This document shows, in pieces, positions 1-5,672 of a stretch of DNA of 12,666 bases; the first letter of the stretch is position 1, and each line of letters starts with the position of its first letter. Position numbers and translations under genes: made by a program. Source of the DNA: an uncultured Candidatus Nemicrothrix sp. (GTDB taxonomy: Bacteria; Actinomycetota; Acidimicrobiia; Acidimicrobiales; Acidimicrobilacustridaceae); contig CAIKHC010000261.1 of NCBI GenBank assembly GCA_903827085.1, forward strand, positions 1-12,666. Direction: 5' to 3'. The notes beneath the pieces were generated by a model that was not told the origin of the DNA, made no database searches, and saw nothing but the letters and a program-made list of their open reading frames with translations.

Positions 1-41
1 ATCACTGTTTGTTGTTCAAGAAGTGTCGCGAGCGAAGTCAT
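1..41 (-). CDS. Partial gene: start of a second ArsA-like ATPase (probable), cut by the left edge
   Basis: Only the first 13 codons are inside the window (MTSLATLLEQQTV). The ATG at 41-39 overlaps the TGA (40-38) of the upstream ATPase as ATGA, the usual sign of translational coupling. A GAGG ribosome-binding site lies seven bases upstream, inside the end of the preceding gene. No domain is visible in so short a stretch. The identity is inferred: in actinobacteria a gene of the preceding type (Rv3679-like) is normally followed directly by a second ArsA/Get3-like ATPase (Rv3680-like) that begins with a short leader before its P-loop, and this N-terminus would fit. The reading frame and start are well supported; the product name is a guess from context. 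Confidence 0.5.
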   Translation of the reverse strand, partial: MTSLATLLEQQTV

Positions 42-1009
42 GCGTCATCCTCGCCGAGTGCGTCGATGCCTACAGAAAGAGCATTCGACAATGTTACAAG
101 TTCGCCAGGACCAGGCTCGGTCGTGAACACATACGGGGTGTGCAGTTGCGCGAGTGGTAGGGCCTCTGAGAGGCGCATCACTTGTTCGTCTTGACGCGCG
201 GCCCATTTCAATCGGAACGCTGCGGCATCGCGCAGTTTGGCGATATCTGCTGCGGAGATTTTTGGCGTGCTGGCCGCGACAAGTGTGTCGAAGTCGTTTG
301 CAAGCCCGTCGGGAACCGGAACGAGACCGTTCACGATGATGGGCCCGAGGGCGACGCCGATTTCTTCTTCGAGCGCGAACGCAGTCTCAATAACTTCGTT
401 GACCGGTGTTTCCTCGGCGAGGGTCACGAGCATGACGCGGCATCGTCCTGGGTCGGCGAGCATCTCGAGTACGTCGTCGGCCTGAGTGGCAATAGGGCCG
501 GCCCCGACTGCGCCGCGCAGACCGGTGGGCGATTGCAGGAAAGCGACCGCATGGCCTGCGGCCGGGGCATCGAGGACGATGAGGTCGGCGACCTGCGAGG
601 CCTCGAACGCTTTGACCCGACCCAGCACCAGCAGATCTCGAATGCCCGGGGCAGCCGTGGTCACCACATCGATGGCGCCGGTGGACATCAAGCGCCGGGT
701 GATGCGAGCCAAGCCATGGTCGGCCAAATACTCGGCCAGAGCCTCGTCAGGGGTTACCAGACGGCCTCGTACATCGGCATCGCCGCCGGGTCCACCGCCG
801 GCGTGAAGGGTCTGTTCAAGGCCCGTGAGTTCAGAGGTGGCAAACAGTCGACTGATAGGTCCACCAGGGGTGAGACGGACCAACAAGGTGGAGACTCCGG
901 CCCGAGCGGCGGTCCGGGCCAAGGTTGCGGACATGGTGCTTTTGCCCACGCCTCCCTTCCCGGCCACGATGAGGACCCGTGATGCTGCGAAAAATCGTGC
1001 AGGGTCCAT
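38..1009 (-). CDS. ArsA/Get3-like ATPase (Rv3679-type anion-transporting ATPase family)
   Basis: Soluble P-loop ATPase of the ArsA/Get3 branch of the SIMIBI class, 323 residues. The deviant Walker A motif GKGGVGKST is at residues 17-25, with the signature lysine in its second position (K18). The DAPAAGH segment at 147-153 corresponds to the DxxPTGH switch II motif of the family, and an ApGxRDLLxLGRVK stretch follows at about 120-133. From memory this matches mycobacterial Rv3679 along its length (the TTxAPGxRD, QADxV and IVN blocks), so I assign it to the actinobacterial ATPase pair rather than to a true arsenite pump subunit; no arsB or arsR is nearby. The family is often annotated as anion-transporting, but the mycobacterial pair has been linked to redox and glycerol stress, and the real cargo is unclear. 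The start is set by a GAGGGG ribosome-binding site just before the ATG. The gene is head to head with the NfeD gene and overlaps the next ATPase gene by four bases. Confidence 0.9.
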   Translation of the reverse strand: MDPARFFAASRVLIVAGKGGVGKSTMSATLARTAARAGVSTLLVRLTPGGPISRLFATSELTGLEQTLHAGGGPGGDADVRGRLVTPDEALAEYLADHGLARITRRLMSTGAIDVVTTAAPGIRDLLVLGRVKAFEASQVADLIVLDAPAAGHAVAFLQSPTGLRGAVGAGPIATQADDVLEMLADPGRCRVMLVTLAEETPVNEVIETAFALEEEIGVALGPIIVNGLVPVPDGLANDFDTLVAASTPKISAADIAKLRDAAAFRLKWAARQDEQVMRLSEALPLAQLHTPYVFTTEPGPGELVTLSNALSVGIDALGEDDA

Positions 1010-1029
1010 ATTCCCCTCGGAGACTCGAG
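1010..1029. promoter_or_regulatory. 20-bp divergent gap holding both ribosome-binding sites
   Basis: The start codons of the ArsA-like ATPase (minus) and the NfeD gene (plus) are 20 bp apart. On the minus strand GAGGGG precedes the ATG at 1009; on the plus strand GGAG (1019-1022) precedes the ATG at 1030. The two sites lie side by side, so neither promoter fits in the gap: each transcript must begin inside the other gene's coding sequence and the two 5' ends overlap. A TANNNT box (TAGTCT, minus strand, 1041-1036) could be the -10 for the ATPase, but I see no convincing -35. Confidence 0.5.
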
Positions 1030-2409
1030 ATGCGCAGACTACCTAGCTTTGTCGCTATCACCGCTGTCGTGGCGTTGATGCTCGGTGTCATCGGGTTTGT
1101 GGTGAGCGCGATATCGAGCCCAGTCTCAGCCGAGACCTCCACCACGATTATCAACGAAGGTGGCCCCGACGGATTCGTTGCTGTCGTCAAGGTCAGTGGT
1201 CTTCTCGATCCCGTCATGGTCGATTTCATTCGAACGTCGATTGCCGAAGCGAATGATGAAGGCGCGCTCGCTCTCATTCTCCAAACAGATTCAAATGGCG
1301 TTGTTGTCGACGATTCGGTCTTTGCATCGCTGTTGAACGAGATGCTTGCGTCATCAATTCCGATTGATGTTTGGGTGGGCCCCTCGGGCTCGGATCTCAC
1401 GGGCCAAGCCGCGCAAATTATTGGTGCTGCGAATCAAGTTGGTATGGCCCCTGGTTCTCGACTCGGTAATGCCGGACAACCGGTGATCGATGGCCTTGAT
1501 ACGAAACGGTTGTCGCCAATTACCGACAAGACAGTGAGCGCGCAAGAAGCAGCGGACCTTGGCATCACAACTGTTGCGGCGCCAACGATTGGCGATTTCC
1601 TAGTGAATTTGCCCGGTGTTGCGACTCGTGAAGTCACCGCCGAAAACGGGGAAACTCGCCGCGAGCCGTTGACGCAGGTCCGTTTCGGTCAGCTCTCACT
1701 CGTTTCGAATCTGATGCACACGGTTGCGAGTCCTGCAGTGGCGTATCTGCTGATCACCGTTGGTCTTGCGTTACTACTCTTTGAACTCTTCACTGCCGGT
1801 GTTGGTGTCGCCGGTGTTGTTGGTGCAGGCGCATTCATCTTGGCGGGTTATGGAATGTGGGTGTTGCCGACGAATTGGTGGGCATTTGTCCTACTTGCAC
1901 TTTCGATGTTCGCGTTCGCAGTTGATGTGCAAACCGGCGTGCCGAGGGTGTGGACCGGTATCGGCATCGTTTTGTTTGTCGTATTTTCGTTCACCGTCTT
2001 CGACGGAATGTCACTGTCGTGGATCACGTTGCTTGTCGCGATCTTGGGCATTGTTCTGACCTTCCTTGCCGGTATGCCATCGATGGTTCGTACTCGCTTC
2101 TCGACGCCAACAATCGGGCGCGAATGGATGATCGGCGAGATGGGCCGAGCCGTCACGGGAATTAACCCCGATGGTGTTGTCCAGATCCGTGAGGCCCTTT
2201 GGCGGGCGTCGACCAACCGCTCAACGCCGATCGAAGAACTCGAACGAGTTCGGGTGGTGAGCATTGACGGACTGGTTCTCGAGGTTGAGCCCGAGGTGGG
2301 GGCAGCCAAGGACTACCGGGATCGTTCCCCTCGCTCCGATGCCAAGGGAGAGACGGAATCCCCCGAGGCCACAAACCCTGAGTCAGGCTCGGCTCAGGAC
2401 CTCGACTGA
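1030..2409 (+). CDS. NfeD-family membrane protein with degenerate ClpP-like N-terminal domain
   Basis: Long-form (NfeD1b-like) membrane protein, 459 residues. A signal peptide (about 1-34) ends SPVSA|ET. An extracytoplasmic ClpP-class serine protease-like domain spans about 47-195. Four or five membrane segments lie at about 232-254, 258-278, 282-300, 308-322 and 328-347. A cytoplasmic OB-fold NfeD domain (about 360-422, ending VVSIDGLVLEVEP) and an acidic, low-complexity tail follow. Active homologues have a GARAASAG-type motif with the catalytic serine; here the aligned segment reads SDLTGQAA (121-128), putting Gly125 at the serine position. The stretch that should carry the catalytic lysine is much shorter than usual. 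The ancestral role is cleavage of stomatin-like hydrophobic tails; this copy probably keeps only a scaffold role. No stomatin gene is adjacent. I chose the ATG at 1030 over the upstream one at 979 because GGAG sits seven bases before it and the signal peptide starts there. The motif alignment is from memory. Confidence 0.85.
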   Translation: MRRLPSFVAITAVVALMLGVIGFVVSAISSPVSAETSTTIINEGGPDGFVAVVKVSGLLDPVMVDFIRTSIAEANDEGALALILQTDSNGVVVDDSVFASLLNEMLASSIPIDVWVGPSGSDLTGQAAQIIGAANQVGMAPGSRLGNAGQPVIDGLDTKRLSPITDKTVSAQEAADLGITTVAAPTIGDFLVNLPGVATREVTAENGETRREPLTQVRFGQLSLVSNLMHTVASPAVAYLLITVGLALLLFELFTAGVGVAGVVGAGAFILAGYGMWVLPTNWWAFVLLALSMFAFAVDVQTGVPRVWTGIGIVLFVVFSFTVFDGMSLSWITLLVAILGIVLTFLAGMPSMVRTRFSTPTIGREWMIGEMGRAVTGINPDGVVQIREALWRASTNRSTPIEELERVRVVSIDGLVLEVEPEVGAAKDYRDRSPRSDAKGETESPEATNPESGSAQDLD

Positions 2410-2458
2410 CCCCGTTTTGATCCCATTCACCGGGATGTGACATTCGTCGCATTTTTTC

Positions 2459-2488
2459 TTGCAATGTGCGCCGGCCCCGTTGTACGTT
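2459..2488 (+). promoter_or_regulatory. Candidate promoter of the WhiB gene
   Basis: TTGCAA (2459-2464) and TACGTT (2483-2488) are separated by 18 bases and fit -35 and TANNNT -10 elements. The predicted transcript would begin around 2495 and carry a short leader containing GGGAGG (2503-2508), ten bases before the ATG. A five-base inverted repeat ATCCC/GGGAT (2420-2424 and 2432-2436) lies between the end of the NfeD gene and this promoter. It could be an operator or nothing, as it has no adjacent T-run. WhiB genes are commonly self-regulated, but no specific operator is recognisable. Confidence 0.4.
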
Positions 2489-2518
2489 CGCCATCCGGAG
2501 TAGGGAGGCAGTACTGCG

Positions 2519-2782
2519 ATGAGTGTTCAGCGAATTGACGTCGATTGGCAGATGAAGGCGGAATGCCGTGGGCCACAGGCTGTGGTCTTTTTCCCGCCCT
2601 CACAGTTCGAGCGCAAGGAAGACAAGATCCAACGCGAGAACCGTGCCAAAGAGATCTGCACCGACTGTTCGGTGCGTACCGATTGTCTTGACTACGCCCT
2701 GTCGATCCGTGAACCGCACGGTATCTGGGGTGGACTCAACGAACTTGAACGAAAGGCCCTGCTCACGCAGCACGCGGTCTGA
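2519..2782 (+). CDS. WhiB-family iron-sulfur transcriptional regulator (WhiB3/WhiD-like)
   Basis: Small actinobacterial regulator of 87 residues. Four cysteines (C16, C47, C50, C56) in the C-x30-C-x2-C-x5-C arrangement ligate a [4Fe-4S] cluster. The GIWGG turn is at 68-72, followed by a short basic helix with ERKALL. WhiB proteins sense O2, NO or redox state through the cluster and act with the primary sigma factor at selected promoters. The CRG...FF start, the RENRAKEIC block and the EPHGIWGGLNE stretch resemble WhiB3/WhiD more than WhiB1 or WhiB4, as recalled rather than searched, although the surrounding genes resemble the whiB4 locus. The ATG at 2519 has GGGAGG upstream. The gene has its own promoter and a strong terminator just downstream, so it is probably monocistronic. 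WhiB is itself good evidence that the DNA is actinobacterial. Confidence 0.95.
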   Translation: MSVQRIDVDWQMKAECRGPQAVVFFPPSQFERKEDKIQRENRAKEICTDCSVRTDCLDYALSIREPHGIWGGLNELERKALLTQHAV

Positions 2783-2825
2783 AGGCCTGCGACGTTGGTT
2801 CGGGGGGACCAATGCTCGCTGCAGA

Positions 2826-2871
2826 CCCAGCGTCGGATCCGGTTCATCCGGTCCGGCGCTGGGGCATTTTT
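2826..2871 (+). terminator. Rho-independent terminator of the WhiB gene
   Basis: A 14-bp stem (left arm 2826-2839, right arm 2850-2863) carries two G-T pairs and a 10-base loop. The outer seven pairs, CCCAGCG with CGCTGGG, are perfect. Five T residues follow at 2867-2871, three bases after the stem. This is the clearest intrinsic terminator in the window. It lies 43 bases after the WhiB stop codon and separates WhiB transcription from fxsA. Confidence 0.8.
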
Positions 2872-2927
2872 GCGGTGATGTTCCTTCGCAGCCGCGATCG
2901 CGACGGCGAGTGAAAGGTCCTCGCCGG

Positions 2928-2933
2928 TACGCT
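2928..2933 (+). promoter_or_regulatory. -10 box (TACGCT) for leaderless fxsA
   Basis: TACGCT fits the TANNNT consensus and ends exactly six bases before the GTG at 2940, so a transcript starting the usual distance downstream would begin at or next to the start codon. There is no Shine-Dalgarno sequence in front of this GTG. The same spacing occurs at dut, orn and the first USP gene. No good -35 is visible. The upstream terminator means fxsA needs its own promoter in this region. Confidence 0.4.
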
Positions 2934-2939
2934 CTCGGT

Positions 2940-3416
2940 GTGCTCTTGTTTCTGTTCTGCGTGTTCGTCGTGTTCCCGCTGATCGAGTTGGGTGTGGTCA
3001 TCGCGGTCGCAGGCTGGATCGGAGTTCTTCCGACAATTGCTGCTCTCATCGCGATGAGTGCCGTTGGCGTGTGGCTGGTAAAGCGCGAGGGCCTCGGTGT
3101 TATGCGTCGCACGCGTGAATCGATGAATCGGGGAGAGACCCCCGGCGGAGAAATGATCGATGCCGCCATGCTCTCGATCGCCGGATTTCTCTGCATCGTC
3201 CCGGGATTCATTTCAGGAACGATCGGACTTCTGTTGCTCATTGGCCCACTACGACGCCCAGTTGGCCGTCGCCTTGTGCGTCGTTGGACCCGTCTCGGTT
3301 CGCTCGTCGGAATGTCGCGCCGCCGCAGCACGGTCAACGTTCAATGGATCGGTGACGTAACGCCGACAACTGCACCGACAACTGCGCCGATCGAAATCGG
3401 TCCGGTTCGTGACTGA
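2940..3416 (+). CDS. fxsA: FxsA-family membrane protein
   Basis: Small polytopic membrane protein, 158 residues from the chosen GTG. The FxsA domain covers about residues 1-105. It has hydrophobic segments at roughly 2-20, 22-46 and 74-102, the FPLIEL motif (P13, E16), a GETPGGEMIDAA loop at about 65-76 and the conserved PGF...GLLLL segment at 88-100. A basic, probably cytoplasmic tail follows. E. coli FxsA is known for suppressing phage T7 exclusion by the F plasmid; its normal role is unknown. The frame is open well upstream, but a terminator and the lack of a ribosome-binding site argue against earlier starts. GTG at 2910 would add ten residues. GTG at 2940 puts the conserved glutamate at position 16, as I recall for E. 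coli FxsA, and has a -10 box six bases upstream. The end overlaps the next gene by eight bases. Confidence 0.85.
   Translation: MLLFLFCVFVVFPLIELGVVIAVAGWIGVLPTIAALIAMSAVGVWLVKREGLGVMRRTRESMNRGETPGGEMIDAAMLSIAGFLCIVPGFISGTIGLLLLIGPLRRPVGRRLVRRWTRLGSLVGMSRRRSTVNVQWIGDVTPTTAPTTAPIEIGPVRD
3362..3385 (+). repeat. 12-bp direct tandem repeat inside fxsA
   Basis: Two 12-base units (gccgacaactgc and accgacaactgc, differing only in the first base), followed by a partial third unit, encode the TPTTAPTTAP stretch of the FxsA tail. It preserves the frame and lies in a non-conserved linker, so it probably reflects slippage rather than function. Confidence 0.6.
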
Positions 3417-4257
3417 CATAAGCGCAACGTTCACCGCTGAACCGCCGTTGGTGCACGACAAGCCACAGGTGATTTCACCTCTCGTGCGCCGCATCACTGC
3501 GGCGAATCCCGGCCACATGACCGGTGCTGGCACGAATACCTATCTCGTCGGAAATGGCGAAGTACTCGTGATCGACCCGGGTCCCGAAGACGATGCACAT
3601 ACCAAAGCAATTCTGAAAGCGGCCAACGGCCGAATCCGTTGGATCATGTGCACCCATACTCACCCCGATCATTCACCGGGCGTCCCCGCCCTTAAGGCCG
3701 AAACTGGCGCCGAAGTGATGGGCTGGAGCAATCGCGGTGGCCTTCGCACCGACCGTCGCCTACGCGACGGCGATCAACTTGTTACCGACGAGTTCACGAT
3801 CACCGCAGTGCATACGCCAGGGCACGCAGGCAATCACTTGTGTTTCTTTCTTGAGGACGAACGCATGCTGTTTTCTGGCGATCACATCATGCAGGGCTCA
3901 ACGGTTGTGATTACGCCACCGGACGGCGATATGGGGGCCTATCTCGAGTCGTTGGCGAAGGTGCGGGCGTTGAAGCTGAAGGCGATTGCTCCGGCCCATG
4001 GCCACATCATCACTGATCCAAACGCGGTCATCGACTGGTATGTGGCCCATCGGCTCGAACGCGAAGCACAACTCCATGGCTTACTGATTGAGATGGGTAG
4101 CGCGCGCATCGCACAACTCGTCGAAGCGGCATATGTGCAGCTCGATCCCGTGCTCATCCCGATGGCGAAGCGATCGGTGCACTCGCATCTGCGCAAGCTT
4201 GCCGATGAAGGCAAAGTCGAAGGCAGCGGTGCCCGCGGTGTGTGGTCGGTTGTTTGA
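3409..4257 (+). CDS. Metallo-beta-lactamase-fold hydrolase, LACTB2/Rv3677c-like
   Basis: Cytosolic two-metal hydrolase of 282 residues. The metal ligands are visible: H83-x-H85-x-D87-H88 (THTHPDH), H139 (TPGHAGNH), D158 (SGDH) and H197 (PAHGH). After the catalytic domain, residues about 215-282 form a winged-helix-like C-terminal domain (BLACT_WH type) typical of the LACTB2 group. Human LACTB2 cleaves single-stranded RNA, whereas many bacterial members are annotated as glyoxalase II-like or plain hydrolases, so the substrate is open. The NPGHMTGAGTNTYLV start of the domain resembles mycobacterial Rv3677c as I remember it. That gene also lies close to an ArsA pair and a whiB gene. The GTG start overlaps the fxsA stop by eight bases, indicating coupled translation. 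It converges on the MFS gene with 18 bp between stop codons and no obvious terminator. Confidence 0.88.
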   Translation: MTDISATFTAEPPLVHDKPQVISPLVRRITAANPGHMTGAGTNTYLVGNGEVLVIDPGPEDDAHTKAILKAANGRIRWIMCTHTHPDHSPGVPALKAETGAEVMGWSNRGGLRTDRRLRDGDQLVTDEFTITAVHTPGHAGNHLCFFLEDERMLFSGDHIMQGSTVVITPPDGDMGAYLESLAKVRALKLKAIAPAHGHIITDPNAVIDWYVAHRLEREAQLHGLLIEMGSARIAQLVEAAYVQLDPVLIPMAKRSVHSHLRKLADEGKVEGSGARGVWSVV

Positions 4258-4275
4258 CCGCTGTTGACGACGCGA

Positions 4276-5667
4276 TCAATCCGGCGGTTGGTCGGGGAAG
4301 CGGTCGTAACGCCACAACACCGGGAATAACACGATCCAGCAGATCACGACACCGATCGTGGCAACACCGCCAAAGACGACAGCGCGTCCCGTGCCGAGCA
4401 ATTGGCCAGCTACTCCTGATTCGAATGCTCCGAGTTCATTCGATGCTCCGATAAAGACACCTTCGACGGCCATGACTCGCCCACGAGTCGACGACGGCGT
4501 CACCAACGGAACCAGCGTGCTTCTGATGAAGACGCTTACCGAATCAGCTGCGCTCAACAACATCACACTAAGAAATGCGATCGCGAAACTGTGCGTCATT
4601 CCTAACGTGATTGTGAACACGCCGAAGAGAGCAACAGAGATGAACATCACCGGCCCGGTGCGTCGCTGAATCGGTTTGATGCTCAACAGAATCGTGACAA
4701 CTGCTGCGCCGATACCGCCTGCGGCGCGCAGCCAACCCAGACCCACAGCACCAACGCCCAATCGGTTTTCAGCGATTGCCGGCAGGAGCGCGACTGCGCC
4801 GCCGAACAACACCGCGAAGAGGTCGAGAGAAATTGCGCCTAGCAATGCTGGGTTGCGTCGAATGACGCGGAAGCCTTCGAATGCTTCGTGGAATGTTCGT
4901 TTCTTCTTCTTGGGAACGCCGCTCGAAGCGAGGTTGGGGGCAAGCGATTTGTGAGCGATGTGGTCGGCATTCTGCTCACCGAGAACGTCGAGCATTTCTG
5001 CAGGTCGCATTTCATCGGCAAGGTCGATCAGTGATGCTTCCTGCTCGCTGACGAACGATTTTCCTGGGGCGATGCGATCGGGCCGAGGACGAGCGAATTG
5101 AATAAGGACCGCACCTACTGCAGTCAGAATCATGCACGCGATGAATGGCCAAGTTGGGGAAACGACAAAGAGAAAGCCAGCGAGTACTGGGCCAATGATG
5201 GCGCTCGCTTGCCAGCAACCCACATGGAATGCGATGAGTCGGGGGATGCTGCCGTCAGGCGCAATATCGGCGGGCATTGAACGGGTTGCGGGGCTTACGA
5301 ACGCGCGACCAATACCAAAGACGATCACGATGGCAAAGATCGGCAAAGTCGCTGTGGGTTGTGTCGCGATGTACCAGGCGAGCATGCCGGAGGCGAGGAC
5401 TTCGACACCCAGCCCGATCGACGCAATATGGCGACGGTCGAAACGATCGGCAAGAGAGCCAGTCACTGTCATGAGGAGGAACGCTGGCGCGAATTCGGCA
5501 AGACCGAGAAGACCAAGATCGAGGTCGCGCCCGGTCATGTCATAGATCTGTTTGCCCAGAGCAGTGATCTGAATCATCGTGGCAATGGTTGATGCCACCG
5601 AAGCCAACAAGAACGGCGTGACCGAACGAGTGCGCAGCAGTTGTTTGGCCGAAATCGTTTCTGCCAT
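4276..5667 (-). CDS. MFS exporter, MFS_3/EntS-like, with long central loop
   Basis: Major facilitator superfamily transporter of 463 residues with about 12 membrane segments in two halves (roughly 17-190 and 275-452). The motif A loop GSLADRFDRR is at 70-79. The segment at about 380-420 (IRSTLVPLVTPSSTRGRVMAV and a GASNELGAFESG stretch) is characteristic of the MFS_3 group that includes the enterobactin exporter EntS and many drug-efflux-like proteins. The substrate cannot be read from the sequence, and no siderophore biosynthesis genes are near. The central cytoplasmic loop, about residues 192-272, is long: it has an acidic helix-like part (about 208-230) and then a KKKKR patch at 253-257. 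The gene is third in an operon: its ATG is five bases after the stop of the preceding hydrolase gene, with no clear ribosome-binding site, suggesting coupled translation. Confidence 0.9.
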   Translation of the reverse strand: MAETISAKQLLRTRSVTPFLLASVASTIATMIQITALGKQIYDMTGRDLDLGLLGLAEFAPAFLLMTVTGSLADRFDRRHIASIGLGVEVLASGMLAWYIATQPTATLPIFAIVIVFGIGRAFVSPATRSMPADIAPDGSIPRLIAFHVGCWQASAIIGPVLAGFLFVVSPTWPFIACMILTAVGAVLIQFARPRPDRIAPGKSFVSEQEASLIDLADEMRPAEMLDVLGEQNADHIAHKSLAPNLASSGVPKKKKRTFHEAFEGFRVIRRNPALLGAISLDLFAVLFGGAVALLPAIAENRLGVGAVGLGWLRAAGGIGAAVVTILLSIKPIQRRTGPVMFISVALFGVFTITLGMTHSFAIAFLSVMLLSAADSVSVFIRSTLVPLVTPSSTRGRVMAVEGVFIGASNELGAFESGVAGQLLGTGRAVVFGGVATIGVVICWIVLFPVLWRYDRFPDQPPD

Positions 5668-5672
5668 GAAGG

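Noticed and set aside
182..982. Long open frame (266 codons) on the plus strand opposite the ArsA-like ATPase
   Set aside because: It is the complement of a gene with clear P-loop and family motifs; its translation shows no recognisable domain and has no ribosome-binding site.
38..1009. Arsenic resistance operon
   Set aside because: The ATPase is ArsA-like, but there is no arsB, arsR, arsC or arsD nearby, and the sequence resembles the actinobacterial Rv3679 type.
979..1029. Earlier ATG (979) for the NfeD gene
   Set aside because: It would overlap the divergent ATPase start and put 17 polar residues ahead of a normal signal peptide; the ATG at 1030 has GGAG at good spacing.
831..1400. Minus-strand open frame across the divergent ATPase/NfeD start region
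   Set aside because: It overlaps both well-supported genes and its Ser/Thr-rich translation looks like an antisense artefact.
2418..2460. Terminator after the NfeD gene (ATCCC/GGGAT plus a T-run at 2452-2457)
   Set aside because: The stem is only five base pairs and the T-run is 15 bases away, so the geometry is wrong for an intrinsic terminator.
2600..3337. Minus-strand frame of 245 codons opposite WhiB and fxsA
   Set aside because: Arg/Pro/Thr-rich translation with no domain; it covers two genes and a terminator on the other strand.
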